Shown: positions 7,756 through 17,479, counted from the first letter of the stretch. The stretch: DNA of 64,000 nucleotides from Candidatus Blautia faecipullorum (GCA_019115125.1 DXEG01000001.1:23420-87419); one strand, 5' to 3'. Numbers and translations: made by a program. The notes: generated from the sequence alone by a model not told the origin.

Positions 7756-10509
7756 ATGATTTATGATTTCAGGATCGAATATAGAGAAAATCCGCTGGGA
7801 ATCGACAGAAAGCCGCGTTTCTCGTGGAAGCTTGAAAGCGGTGAACAGAATGTGGTGCAGACACATTACCAGATCCAGGTGATCAGCGAGGGAAAGCTTG
7901 TGTGGGACAGCGGCCGCGTGAAGAGCAGTCAGTCCGTGCTTGTGCCTTGTCTGGGCGCGGAGCTGAAACCGTTCACATCCTATCAGGTGCAGGTGAGCGT
8001 GTGGGATAACTACGGGAATCTGGGGCAGGCGTCGGGCAGCTTTGAGACGGGAGTTATGAGTGAAGAGAACCTGAATGCAAAGTGGGTCACTCATACACTT
8101 CCGGAAGAGGAGACGGCGTGCCCGGTGTTCGTGAAGTGTTTTTCGGCGGAGAAACCGGTGAAGAAAGCCAGATTGTACGTCACGGCGTGCGGCGTGTATG
8201 AAGCGCAGGTTAACGGAAGGAAAGTGGGTGACTGCTTTTTGGCGCCGGGCTGGACGTCCTACCACAACCGTATCCAGTATCAGACCTATGACATTACAGA
8301 GCTTTTGGATGGGGAAAATGAAATCGCCATCACAGTGGGAAACGGCTGGTATAAAGGGGAGCTGGGATTTGACGCAAAACCCGATAATTACGGAGACAGA
8401 ACGGCGCTCCTTGCCATGGCGCGGATCGAATATGAGGACGGGGAGACAGATGTTATCGGTACAGATACCGACTGGAGCGTAGAGACGAGAGAGATCCGTT
8501 TCTCCGAGATCTACCACGGCGAGACGCAGGACTTTACGAGCGGTATAATGGAGGTCGGAAACACGGTTCTTTTTGAACAGACAGAGCGTATTGGCTGTAT
8601 CACGGCACAGGAGTCAGAGCCTGTCCGTGTGACAAAACGATTTGAAGTGAAAGAGAAAATCGTGACGCCCAAAGGCGAGGTAGTCTTTGACTTCGGGCAG
8701 AACATGTCAGGACTTGTGGAAGTCAGACTTCCGAAGACAGAAGGAGGCAGACTGGTGATCCGCCATGCGGAGACGCTGGATAAAGATGGAAACTTTTACA
8801 CGGAGAATCTGCGTACCGCGAGATGCACGGATACCTATATCTATGGAGACGAGCAGGTGGGAATGACAGTGATGCCGCATTTTACATTCCATGGCTTTCG
8901 CTATATCTGCGTGGAAGGCGTGGGAACGGATGTGAGCGAACAGTGCTTTACAGCCTGCGCGCTGCATACAGATATGAGGCAGACCGTCAGCTTCCATACA
9001 GATAATAAATTAGTGAACCAGCTTCAGAGCAACATCGAGTGGGGGCAGAGGGGCAATTTCCTTGATATCCCCACGGATTGTCCGCAGAGAGACGAGCGTC
9101 TTGGCTGGACGGGGGATGCGCAGGTATTCTGCGGCACTGCTTCCTATAACTTTGATACGGCATTATTTTTCCGCAAATGGATGAGGGATATGGCGGCGGA
9201 GACCACAGATGAATGGGGAGTGCCCCATGTAGTTCCGAACATTCTGGGAGATCAGGCGGGAGCCGCGGCGTGGAGCGATGCGGCGACCATTATACCGTGG
9301 ACACTCTGGCAGGTGTACGGAGATAAGGAGATACTGGCGGAGCAGTTCCCCATGATGAAGCAGTGGGTGGACTACATTCATGCAAGAGTGTCTGACAACG
9401 GACTGTGGCAGACAGGATTCCAGTACGGGGACTGGCTGGCACTGGATATTGAGTCCGGAAGTACAGACCGCACGGGAGGAACAGACAAGTACTTAGTCGC
9501 AAATGCTTATTATGCATATTCCACAAGGATCGTCCGCGACGCGGCAGCGGTTCTGGGATATGAAGACGAGGCAAAAGCCTACGGTGAGTTGTATGAACAG
9601 ATCGTGGATGCGATCAATGTAGAATTTGTCACAAGGAGCGGGCGGCTGGTGAGCGAGACACAGACAGCCTGCGTGCTGATGCTGCATTTTGGCCTTGTAA
9701 AGCTGGAGTTCAGGGAGCGGATCTTAAATACTCTGGAGACAAATATCGGCGCCCATCACAATCATCTGACAACAGGGTTCGTGGGAACCCCATATTTGTG
9801 CCACTGCCTGTCTGAAAACGGGCTGCATGATCTGGCGGACGAGATCTTCATGAAAGAGGATTTTCCCGGATGGTTCTACGCGGTGAAGAAAGGCGCTACT
9901 ACGATCTGGGAGAGATGGAATTCTATTCTCCCGAATGGGGATTTCGACGAGTCCGGTATGAACTCCCTGAACCATTATGCATACGGTTCGATCGGAAGCT
10001 GGCTGTATGAGAAAGCGGCGGGTATCCGTTGTGAGGAGCCGGGGTACAAGAAGATCAGAATCCAGCCTATGCTCACGAAAGGCCTGACGGAAGCAGATGC
10101 CTCTTTTGAATCCGTATACGGGACAATCCGAAGCGCATGGAGCTGTAAGAACGGGAAGATCACAGTGGATGTGCAGATTCCGGCAAATACGACGGCGGTG
10201 ATCTGTCTGCCGGAGAAAGAGGAAGAAATCAGCGTCGGCTCAGGCTCTTACCACTATGAATATGAGACAGAGACGAATCTGGAACTGGATAAATATACGA
10301 TGGAATCCACTCTGGGCGAGCTTGTGGCAGAAGAACTGGGCAGGCAGCTGTTTGAGCAGATGGTTCCGGGAATGCTTGCCAATCCGATGATAAAATTCGC
10401 TTATGGAATGACGATTTCCGAACTGATCATCCAGGCGCCGGATGCCAAGCCTTTGTATATGGCAGTTATTGACGCATTGAATGAAAAATACAGGAATGAG
10501 ATGAAATAA
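7756..10509 (+). CDS. Alpha-L-rhamnosidase, GH78, with C-terminal helical tail
   Basis: 917 aa. The motif DCPQRDERLGWTGD puts the predicted general acid at Glu447 and GATTIWERWN the base at Glu719. The N-terminal sandwich (NPLGIDRKPRFSWKLESG), central barrel and C-terminal beta domain are complete. After the beta domain (~835) comes an extra helical tail beginning KYTMESTLGELVAEELG; a similar tail ends the GH3 enzyme at 13280. No signal peptide is seen, so it should act in the cytoplasm. RBS TTAGGAGGATAA. It is the first gene of the rightward unit and is followed after 115 bases by the symporter, which has its own operator copy. Confidence 0.93.
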   Translation: MIYDFRIEYRENPLGIDRKPRFSWKLESGEQNVVQTHYQIQVISEGKLVWDSGRVKSSQSVLVPCLGAELKPFTSYQVQVSVWDNYGNLGQASGSFETGVMSEENLNAKWVTHTLPEEETACPVFVKCFSAEKPVKKARLYVTACGVYEAQVNGRKVGDCFLAPGWTSYHNRIQYQTYDITELLDGENEIAITVGNGWYKGELGFDAKPDNYGDRTALLAMARIEYEDGETDVIGTDTDWSVETREIRFSEIYHGETQDFTSGIMEVGNTVLFEQTERIGCITAQESEPVRVTKRFEVKEKIVTPKGEVVFDFGQNMSGLVEVRLPKTEGGRLVIRHAETLDKDGNFYTENLRTARCTDTYIYGDEQVGMTVMPHFTFHGFRYICVEGVGTDVSEQCFTACALHTDMRQTVSFHTDNKLVNQLQSNIEWGQRGNFLDIPTDCPQRDERLGWTGDAQVFCGTASYNFDTALFFRKWMRDMAAETTDEWGVPHVVPNILGDQAGAAAWSDAATIIPWTLWQVYGDKEILAEQFPMMKQWVDYIHARVSDNGLWQTGFQYGDWLALDIESGSTDRTGGTDKYLVANAYYAYSTRIVRDAAAVLGYEDEAKAYGELYEQIVDAINVEFVTRSGRLVSETQTACVLMLHFGLVKLEFRERILNTLETNIGAHHNHLTTGFVGTPYLCHCLSENGLHDLADEIFMKEDFPGWFYAVKKGATTIWERWNSILPNGDFDESGMNSLNHYAYGSIGSWLYEKAAGIRCEEPGYKKIRIQPMLTKGLTEADASFESVYGTIRSAWSCKNGKITVDVQIPANTTAVICLPEKEEEISVGSGSYHYEYETETNLELDKYTMESTLGELVAEELGRQLFEQMVPGMLANPMIKFAYGMTISELIIQAPDAKPLYMAVIDALNEKYRNEMK

Positions 10510-10513
10510 AAAC

Positions 10514-10543
10514 AATATTGCAATTATTTGTTCAAAATTACAA
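10514..10543 (+). promoter_or_regulatory. Predicted AraC-type operator of the symporter gene
   Basis: AATATTGCAA (10514) and AAAATTACAA (10534), starts 20 bases apart; the left half differs from the consensus at two bases. It lies 82-111 bases before the symporter start, so the symporter likely has its own promoter. Confidence 0.55.
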
Positions 10544-10624
10544 TACTGAAATGAGTGACTGTGGTAAGTTTATACCATCAGATCTGAAGCGAAGAGACGA
10601 AGAGAAAAGTGAAGGAGGAATATT

Positions 10625-12025
10625 ATGAGTAAGAAACCGTTGGGGAAAGACAAAGACGGCATCCAGAAAGTGATGCGGTTCGGGGATTATTTTGGAGACG
10701 CGGCAGGACAATTCGCGCTGAACGCAATATCCGGTCTGGTCGGACAGCTTACATATTTCTACACAGACAAGGTCGGACTGGCGGCAGGAGCGGTAGGTAC
10801 CGCTTTTCTGATCGTAAAGATTTTAGATGCTTTTACTGACCTGATCATGGGATACATTGTAGACCACACAGCACCCGGAAAAGAGCGTTATCGTCCATGG
10901 CTGCTCAGGATGGCGATACCTGCGGCGGCAATGATCATATTGCTGTTTACCGTACCGGCAAGTGTCAGCTCAACTTTGCAGATGGTCTATATGTTTATCA
11001 CGAACTTCCTGCTGACGGCAGTAATCTATACTGCGATTTGTATACCGTACAATTCTCTCATGGTTGTGCGTACGGCGAGCCAGCAGGAGAGAGGCAACAT
11101 GGGAACATGGCGCGCAGGTGCCGGATATGTGGCAGGAATGGTGATCGCGGTGGCGATTATCCCGATTACGAATATGCTCGGCGGCGATCAGGCTGCATGG
11201 ATCAAATTCAGCGTTGTACTCGCTGTACTTTCGGCACTGTGCCTTCTGCTTACATGGAAGACAAGCAAAGAGACGAATCCGGTTATGGGTGCAGAGAATG
11301 CACAGTCGGATGCAGACGAGGCAATTCCGTTTAAGGATGCGGTTGTGAATCTGTTCCACAATAAATACTGGGTGATGATCCTGATCATGGGGCTTGCGGC
11401 AAATATCACGTACGGTCTTGCGAATTCAGCAGGAACTTATTATGCGAAATGGATCTACGGCAATGACAACCTGGTCGGCATCCAGGGCGCGGTTGGCCTG
11501 ATCCCCACGGTGCTCGGCTTCGCTTTAGTCGGCCCAATGATCAAAAAGCTGGGCGTCACAAAGACCCTGAAAGTATCATTCTTTATAGGAATGGCAGCAA
11601 ATATCCTGCGTCTGTTCAACCCGTATGACTTCGTATATAATACAGTACTCGGCTGCTTCAGCACATTTGCCAATATCCCGATGATGTGTCTGCTCGGTGT
11701 GCTGACAGCAATGGCGATCGATTACAATGAATATAAATTCAACAATCGTATGCTTGCCTCTTCACAGGCGGCGTCCGGATTCGGAAACAAGGTTGGAAAC
11801 GGACTTGGCTCATCGCTGGTTGCATGGTGCTTAGCGATCGCGTCATATAATCCGTTGGCAGAAACAGTTACAGGCGGAGTAAAACAGGCAATCTTCACAT
11901 TCAATATCTATGTGCCGCTGATCCTGTTCGCGCTCATGTTTGCCATTTCTCTGAAATTTGATCTGGAGAAGAGACTTCCGGAGATCCACACGGAGATTGC
12001 GCAGAGGAAAGCGCAGAATAAGTAA
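10625..12025 (+). CDS. Sugar:cation symporter, GPH (MelB-like) family
   Basis: 466 aa, about 12 membrane helices. The N-terminal region RFGDYFGDAAGQFALNAISG followed by VGLAAGAVGTAFLIVKILDAFTDLIMGYIVD is the MelB/XynB/UidB family hallmark; Asp residues in the second helix region (DAFTD) match the cation site of MelB. It would import a glycoside or oligosaccharide with Na+ or H+ for the cytoplasmic GH78/GH43/GH3 enzymes. RBS GAAGGAGGAAT. Central cytoplasmic loop around 220-240 is charged, as usual. Substrate (a rhamnoside or xyloside) is inferred from neighbours only. Confidence 0.9.
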   Translation: MSKKPLGKDKDGIQKVMRFGDYFGDAAGQFALNAISGLVGQLTYFYTDKVGLAAGAVGTAFLIVKILDAFTDLIMGYIVDHTAPGKERYRPWLLRMAIPAAAMIILLFTVPASVSSTLQMVYMFITNFLLTAVIYTAICIPYNSLMVVRTASQQERGNMGTWRAGAGYVAGMVIAVAIIPITNMLGGDQAAWIKFSVVLAVLSALCLLLTWKTSKETNPVMGAENAQSDADEAIPFKDAVVNLFHNKYWVMILIMGLAANITYGLANSAGTYYAKWIYGNDNLVGIQGAVGLIPTVLGFALVGPMIKKLGVTKTLKVSFFIGMAANILRLFNPYDFVYNTVLGCFSTFANIPMMCLLGVLTAMAIDYNEYKFNNRMLASSQAASGFGNKVGNGLGSSLVAWCLAIASYNPLAETVTGGVKQAIFTFNIYVPLILFALMFAISLKFDLEKRLPEIHTEIAQRKAQNK

Positions 12026-12045
12026 GAAATACAGAGATGCAGAAG

Positions 12046-12071
12046 CAGAGTCCCCATATCAGGGGACTCTG
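12046..12071. terminator. Perfect hairpin after the symporter gene
   Basis: CAGAGTCCCC / GGGGACTCTG, 10 bp with a 6-base loop, 20 bases after the symporter stop. No T-run follows, so it may act as an mRNA end-protector rather than a full terminator. Confidence 0.5.
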
Positions 12072-12164
12072 TTGCGTACATATGGATGCCCTCGGTCGAT
12101 GTTTAACGAAAGCGTGATAATGCATGAGAATATAGGTTACAAACTATGAAAGAAAAACGGATTT

Positions 12165-12194
12165 AAAATCACAAAATAAAAAGCAAAATTACAA
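12165..12194 (+). promoter_or_regulatory. Predicted AraC-type operator of the esterase-GH3 unit
   Basis: AAAATCACAA (12165) and AAAATTACAA (12185), starts 20 bases apart, 60-89 bases before the esterase start. Same halves as at 7668, in reversed order. Confidence 0.65.
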
Positions 12195-12253
12195 TACAAA
12201 AGAAGAGCAGAATGATACTCTATTAGAAATAGAATTAAGGGAGGAAGCAGGTT

Positions 12254-13258
12254 GTGGTGAAAAAACGTTATGATCTGTGGGAAAGCGGAGAATATACATA
12301 TCCCCTGTCCTTTGGATTTCAGCCGAATCTTGTCAGTTATCTGCATGAAGATACGGATGAGCCCAGACCATGTGTGATCGTGGTCCCCGGCGGCGGGTAC
12401 CGGATCGTATCACCGTCCGAAGGAGAGATCGTGGCAAAAAAGTTTTATGGGAAAGGGTACCAGACATTTGTATGTACATACACCGTTAATATAACGGGAG
12501 CAGCGCCGCTCAAGGACCAGCCGGTGAAGGATCTGGCGCGGGCAGTGCGTTATGTGAGAAAGAATGCGAAGGATCTGGGTGTAGATAAAGACAGAGTAGC
12601 AGTCTGTGGCTTTTCAGCCGGGGGACATGTGTGCGGAAGTCTCTGTGTACATTATGAAGATATCGAGGAGAAGAATTCCGAGTATGCGGACTGTTCCCCG
12701 CGCCCGGACGCCGGGCTTCTCTGTTACCCGGTGATCTCTTCGGGAAACTGCGGACACAGCGATTCGTTTAAGATGCTTCTGGGTGATGACGCAGATCCGA
12801 CGGAACTGGAATATGCGTCTCTTGAGAAACAGGTAACGCAAAATACGCCGCCTTGCTTTCTCTGGCAGACAGCCACGGACGAGCTTGTCCCGGTGGAGAA
12901 CAGTTATCTGATGGCACAGGCGCTGAAAGAAAAGGGAATTCCGTTTGCCCATCATATCTTTTCCCAGGGGAGGCACGGTCTTTCCCTTGCCAATCAGGAG
13001 TGGGCGGATGAAAACTACGGTGAACCGTATACAATGGAGCAGGTTTTTCGGTTCGTGGAACTGGTAAAAAGTGGGCGGATCCCCTGTACGAACGAGGAGA
13101 GAGAACAGCTTCCTGCCGCATTTGACTACAGCGATGAGAGCAGGGAGATCCCACGTCCGAAATGTGAACCCAACAGGGAAGTGGAGATCTGGCCGGATCT
13201 TGCAGACTGGTGGTTGCAGGAAATATTCAGCAAGAAAGAAATGAAACAAAATAAATAA
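12254..13258 (+). CDS. Alpha/beta-hydrolase, probable carbohydrate esterase
   Basis: 334 aa serine hydrolase. Oxyanion motif PGGGYRIVS (~55), nucleophile elbow CGFSAGGH with Ser121, acid Asp209 (TATDELVP) and His241 (GRHGLS) make a full triad. Similar proteins deacetylate xylan or other acetylated sugars. The start is GTG, with AGGGAGGAAG about 8 bases upstream. No signal peptide, so it would deacetylate imported oligosaccharides. It is first in a two-gene unit with GH3 (21 bases apart) and has its own predicted AraC operator. The C-terminal ~60 residues, after the hydrolase fold, are rich in charge and of unknown role. Confidence 0.82.
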   Translation: MVKKRYDLWESGEYTYPLSFGFQPNLVSYLHEDTDEPRPCVIVVPGGGYRIVSPSEGEIVAKKFYGKGYQTFVCTYTVNITGAAPLKDQPVKDLARAVRYVRKNAKDLGVDKDRVAVCGFSAGGHVCGSLCVHYEDIEEKNSEYADCSPRPDAGLLCYPVISSGNCGHSDSFKMLLGDDADPTELEYASLEKQVTQNTPPCFLWQTATDELVPVENSYLMAQALKEKGIPFAHHIFSQGRHGLSLANQEWADENYGEPYTMEQVFRFVELVKSGRIPCTNEEREQLPAAFDYSDESREIPRPKCEPNREVEIWPDLADWWLQEIFSKKEMKQNK

Positions 13259-13279
13259 TGAATACGGAGGATTTTGAAA

Positions 13280-15571
13280 ATGGAAAGAGAAAAGATCAGA
13301 GAACTTATTTCGCAGATGACTCTGGAAGAAAAAGCCGGACTTTGCTCAGGGCTTGACTTCTGGCGCACGAAAGGGGTTGAACGCCTTGGGATCCCGTCAG
13401 TTATGGTGACTGACGGACCTCACGGACTCAGAAAGCAGGATGGCGAGGGGGACCATCTGGGAATTAATGTCAGCATTAAGGCAGTCTGCTTCCCGGCGGG
13501 ATGCGCTACGGCATCCAGCTTTGACCGGGAGCTGGTCACAAAACTCGGAGAGACGATCGGGGAGGAATGTCAGGCGGAGAATGTCAGCACGATTCTTGGG
13601 CCGGCAATGAACATTAAGCGCTCTCCGCTGTGCGGACGCAACTTTGAATATTATTCCGAAGACCCCCTCGTGTCAACAGAGATGGCGGCTGCACTCGTTC
13701 ATGGCGTACAGAGCAAAAATGTGGGAACAAGCCCCAAGCATTTCATGGCGAATAATCAGGAGTACCACCGTCTGACCAGTTCTTCCGAGATGGATGAACG
13801 AACCATGCGGGAGATCTATCTTTCCTCCTTTGAAGGGATGGTAAAAAAGGAGAAGCCGTGGACGATCATGAACTCTTACAACAAGCTGAACGGCACCTAT
13901 CTCTGTGAAAATAGAGAGATGCTGACAGACGTCCTCCGCAAAGAATGGGGATTCGACGGTTATGTGATGACAGACTGGGGCGCGATGAATGATCGTGTGG
14001 AGTCATTAAAAGCGGGCTGCAATCTTGAGATGCCGGCAAGCGGCGGAGAGACGGACGGAGAAATCGTGGCGGCCATTAAGAATGGTACGTTGGAGGAATC
14101 TGTGCTGGACGCATGCTGCGAGGAGTTTTTAAATATCGTGTTCCGTTATGAGGAGAATCGTGACAGAGAGGCTGTATTCAATCTGGAAAAGGACCATGAG
14201 ACCGCGCGCCGTATTGAGGAGGAGTGTATCGTACTTTTGAAAAATGAGGATGAACTCTTGCCGCTGACTGCGGATAAAAAGGCGGCATTTATCGGGAAAT
14301 ATGCGGCAGCGCCGCGCTATCAGGGCGGCGGAAGCTCACATATTAACAGCTTTAAAGTGGAATCTGCAATGAATGCGGTGGAAGCCTTTGATTATATAAA
14401 GAAAGAAAACATCACGTATGCACAGGGCTTTGATGACGCTGCGGATCAGGCGGATGAAACATTAGTAAGGGAGGCTGTCGATGCAGCGAAGAATGCAGAT
14501 GTGGCAGTGATCTTTGCCGGACTTCCGGATAATTTCGAATCCGAGGGATATGACAGGAAGCATATGAGGATGCCGGACTGCCAGAATGCGCTGATCGAGG
14601 CAGTGGCGGAGGTCCAGCCGAACACGGTTGTTGTGCTTCACAACGGAGCTCCGGTGGAAATGCCGTGGATCGATAAGGTGAAAGCCGTGCTGGAGGCGTA
14701 TCTGGGCGGCCAGGCTGTTGGGGGAGCCACAGTGAATGTGCTCTATGGAGCGGTCAATCCCAGCGGACGTCTGGCAGAGACATTCCCGCTGAGAGTACAG
14801 GATACACCGTGCTATCTGAATTATGGCGGAGAGCATGAAAAGTCTGTTTACTCGGAAGGTGTGTTTGTAGGATACCGGTATTATACTTCCAAAGACATGG
14901 AAGTACTCTTCCCCTTCGGACACGGGCTGACCTATACTGAATTCTCTTACAATGGTCTTACAGTCAGCAGTGAACGAATCAAAGAAAGTGAGACGCTGGC
15001 AGTGTCAGTGGATGTGACAAATACAGGAAGCCGGGCGGGAAAAGAGGTCGTACAGCTCTATGTGGCGCCCAGAGGCGGCACGATCATCCGTCCGCTAAGG
15101 GAACTGCGTGCGTTTGAGAAGATCGAGCTTGCGGCGGGAGAGACGAAGAAAGTGACATTTATTCTGGACAAGAGAGCGTTCGCATACTGGAGCACAGAGA
15201 TCCATGACTGGCATGTGGAGAGCGGAGAATATGAGGTCCAGATCGCAAAGAACGCGCAGGATGTCGTCCTTTCAACAGCAGTGTATGTTGAGTCCGGGAC
15301 AATCATCCCGAAAGTATTCACATTGAATTCCACTATAGGCGAAATCATGGCGGATCCAAAAGGCAGGACGATCCTGGAGCAGTCCATGGGCGCTATGATG
15401 GGAGCGGAAGGACAGCAGATGGCGGAAGAAGCTCAGGAGGGCGACGGTGTGATCAATGATGAAATGATGGCGGCGACTATGGAGGCGATGCCTCTGAGAC
15501 AGCTTGCAAGCTTCGTGCCGGGTGTGACGAGAAAGGCGCTGGAGCCTCTCATCCAGGCGTTAAATTCATAA
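13280..15571 (+). CDS. Glycoside hydrolase family 3 beta-glycosidase
   Basis: 763 aa. Domains in order: TIM barrel (VTDGPHGLRKQ near 45; KHFMANNQEYHR substrate Lys/His pair; nucleophile Asp232 in YVMTDWGAM), alpha/beta sandwich (~300-560), fibronectin-III-like domain (~590-680) and an extra helical tail from ~685 (VFTLNSTIGEIMADPKG) resembling the tail of the GH78 at 7756. Cytoplasmic by lack of a signal peptide. It probably removes glucose or xylose from the backbone after rhamnose removal. ATG at 13280 has CGGAGG 9 bases upstream; a TTG two codons earlier is the alternative. It ends the rightward sugar operon at a strong terminator. Confidence 0.93.
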   Translation: MEREKIRELISQMTLEEKAGLCSGLDFWRTKGVERLGIPSVMVTDGPHGLRKQDGEGDHLGINVSIKAVCFPAGCATASSFDRELVTKLGETIGEECQAENVSTILGPAMNIKRSPLCGRNFEYYSEDPLVSTEMAAALVHGVQSKNVGTSPKHFMANNQEYHRLTSSSEMDERTMREIYLSSFEGMVKKEKPWTIMNSYNKLNGTYLCENREMLTDVLRKEWGFDGYVMTDWGAMNDRVESLKAGCNLEMPASGGETDGEIVAAIKNGTLEESVLDACCEEFLNIVFRYEENRDREAVFNLEKDHETARRIEEECIVLLKNEDELLPLTADKKAAFIGKYAAAPRYQGGGSSHINSFKVESAMNAVEAFDYIKKENITYAQGFDDAADQADETLVREAVDAAKNADVAVIFAGLPDNFESEGYDRKHMRMPDCQNALIEAVAEVQPNTVVVLHNGAPVEMPWIDKVKAVLEAYLGGQAVGGATVNVLYGAVNPSGRLAETFPLRVQDTPCYLNYGGEHEKSVYSEGVFVGYRYYTSKDMEVLFPFGHGLTYTEFSYNGLTVSSERIKESETLAVSVDVTNTGSRAGKEVVQLYVAPRGGTIIRPLRELRAFEKIELAAGETKKVTFILDKRAFAYWSTEIHDWHVESGEYEVQIAKNAQDVVLSTAVYVESGTIIPKVFTLNSTIGEIMADPKGRTILEQSMGAMMGAEGQQMAEEAQEGDGVINDEMMAATMEAMPLRQLASFVPGVTRKALEPLIQALNS

Positions 15572-15583
15572 TACTGATGACAA

Positions 15584-15645
15584 GGGGCTGACGCAGCTAT
15601 GATGATGATTTTTATCATAGCTGCGTCAGCCCCATTTTCTTTACT
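15584..15645. terminator. Strong shared terminator between GH3 and dapF
   Basis: Perfect 20-bp inverted repeat (arms 15584-15603 and 15614-15633, GGGGCTGACGCAGCTATGAT and its complement) followed by ATTTTCTTTACTTT. It lies between two convergent genes and probably serves both. Confidence 0.9.
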
Positions 15646-15711
15646 TTATCACAGCAAGCCCCATTTTGATGCGTTAATGTATAAAAGTGATGGTTTTCCT
15701 ATGATTAATTG

Positions 15712-16566
15712 TCAGTTTCCGAGAAAGGAAAGATCGATCTCTCCCTCAAAAACCGTAGTGGCAGGTCCCGTCATGTAGACAAGATTTTCCTGGCGGTTCC
15801 ACAGGATCTGGAGCTCGCCGCCCAGAAGCCGGACAGTGACAGGCATATCCTCGTCCACAAGACCGTTTAAGGTGGATGCCACCGCTACTGCGCAGGCGCC
15901 TGTACCGCAGGCGAGAGTTTCCCCGGAGCCGCGCTCCCAGACCCTCATCTGCAGAGTCCGTCTGTCAATGACCTTTACAAATTCCGTATTGATCCGGTCA
16001 GGGAAGGCGAGATGATTTTCAAACAGCGGCCCCACAGTCTGGATATCCAGGCTGTCGATATCGTCCATATATACGATGGCGTGTGGATTCCCCATAGAAA
16101 CAGCAGTAATACGATACGTCTGTCCGTTTACTGTCAACGGATAGTCGATCACCTGCTCCGTATCAGAGACTACAGGAATCTCACTGGCCAGGAGGATGGG
16201 AGAACCCATATTCACCTTCACTGTGGAAACCTTTCCGTTTCTGGTGGAAAGAGATACATGCTTGATCCCGCTTCTGGTGGATATGCTGAGGTTTTTCTTT
16301 TTGACGATACCCTTATCATAGACAAATTTTGCCACGCAGCGGATCCCGTTGCCGCACATGGCTCCCTGAGAGCCGTCCAGATTATACATATCCATCTCGC
16401 AGTCGGCCGTGTCAGAAGGCTTGATGAGGATCAGCCCGTCTGAGCCGATGCCGAAGTGTCTGTCGCTGACAAATTTCGCCACGGACGAAGGGTCGCTGAC
16501 GGTCTCCTCAAAACAGTTTACATATACATAATCGTTGCCGATTCCCTGCATTTTCGTAAATTTCAT
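15712..16566 (-). CDS. dapF: Diaminopimelate epimerase
   Basis: 284 aa. Converts LL- to meso-diaminopimelate for lysine and peptidoglycan. Both catalytic cysteines are present: GNGIRC (~78) and ACGTGAC (~221), with the opening MQGIGNDYVYVN typical of the family. The start has GAGGAG upstream on the minus strand. It fits the DNPR-type (DAP-adding) MurE found at 41.2 kb. No operon partner on its strand in either direction; the next 400 bases upstream belong to the edge of the mobile element. Confidence 0.97.
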   Translation of the reverse strand: MKFTKMQGIGNDYVYVNCFEETVSDPSSVAKFVSDRHFGIGSDGLILIKPSDTADCEMDMYNLDGSQGAMCGNGIRCVAKFVYDKGIVKKKNLSISTRSGIKHVSLSTRNGKVSTVKVNMGSPILLASEIPVVSDTEQVIDYPLTVNGQTYRITAVSMGNPHAIVYMDDIDSLDIQTVGPLFENHLAFPDRINTEFVKVIDRRTLQMRVWERGSGETLACGTGACAVAVASTLNGLVDEDMPVTVRLLGGELQILWNRQENLVYMTGPATTVFEGEIDLSFLGN

Positions 16567-16973
16567 AAAACTCCTCCTCTATTATTATTTATACTTTTAT
16601 CCCCTTTGACAGTTCCTTTGTACACTCTACCCAGTATATAGATAAAATGTTATGGTTCTGTGAAATCCATATAAAAAATATGGGAATAATTTTATGATGC
16701 CAAAGGCAAAGCGGTTTATCCTGTGTGGATCCGCTTATAAAAGGGCAAATACATTGTCAACAAATATAAATACTTTTAAATAAAAAAATGACCTATCTCT
16801 CGATAGGCCAAAATAAAAACGCTCCAAACACTCATTTTTTCATTTTACAAGCAAAATTTCAATTAACTAATTTACTTTTTTATGCTTTTGTTTTTAATGC
16901 TTTTTGTAGCTAATTGATTGAAGTTTCTATATCATTTCGTTTTAACCTTAATTAAGACTTACAAACTTGGAAT
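16567..16973. other. AT-rich gap, probable left flank of the integrated element
   Basis: No gene. It holds a short palindrome (CCATAT / ATATGG near 16670-16690), a loose AAGCGG/CCGCTT hairpin, and the minus-strand terminator at 16782-16807. Base composition falls abruptly from the host level after dapF. The left end of the mobile element must be here, but I found no direct repeat matching the right flank. Confidence 0.5.
16782..16807 (-). terminator. Minus-strand terminator
   Basis: On the minus strand CCTATC-GAGA-GATAGG followed by TCATTTTTTTA. Fits the end of the leftward transcript from the small membrane protein. Confidence 0.7.
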
Positions 16974-17417
16974 TTACGCTTCAATATTAAATGTATTCTT
17001 GTCTTTTTTATAAAGCAATGTCATAACGAACGCAACAATTATCAATATATGTAATACTATATGATATACATCAGGAACATATCTTCCGTCTACATTTATC
17101 AGTTGAATACAGTCTGCAAAGTAGGCAATCTTCTTGTCCATATCTCCCATAAATCCGCTACCAAATATAGTATACCATTCGTGGCTTAAAAACTGGATAA
17201 TAAACCACATTCCCAACCACGCCAAATGTATATTTTTTCCAATTTTTCCTGCGATTAAACATAAAATAAATGTAACAGTTGGAACAAGCATGAATATCCA
17301 TTCTTCCTTAAATGCACTTGTTACTAAGTATTTATCTCCAATTTTCAACCCTGTCATAGAAAGAAAATACCACAATAACAGAATGATATTTCCGATTATT
17401 ATATAAGATTTTTTCAT
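16974..17417 (-). CDS. Four-helix membrane protein, unknown function
   Basis: 147 aa, not recognised. Four predicted membrane helices: ~6-24 (IIIGNIILLLWYFLSMTGL), ~40-58 (WIFMLVPTVTFILCLIAG), ~66-80 and ~115-137, with a Lys/Asp-rich C-terminal tail. GAGGTG lies 11 bases before the ATG. Strongly AT-rich, unlike the host genes around. It lies between the relaxase and the left edge of the element and runs the same way, so it is likely cargo. No toxin, immunity or resistance motif is visible. Confidence 0.6.
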   Translation of the reverse strand: MKKSYIIIGNIILLLWYFLSMTGLKIGDKYLVTSAFKEEWIFMLVPTVTFILCLIAGKIGKNIHLAWLGMWFIIQFLSHEWYTIFGSGFMGDMDKKIAYFADCIQLINVDGRYVPDVYHIVLHILIIVAFVMTLLYKKDKNTFNIEA

Positions 17418-17479
17418 AAAAATATATCACCTCGTCAACTTCCAATTTGTCTTTCCAACACATTATAACAAATAGGGCG

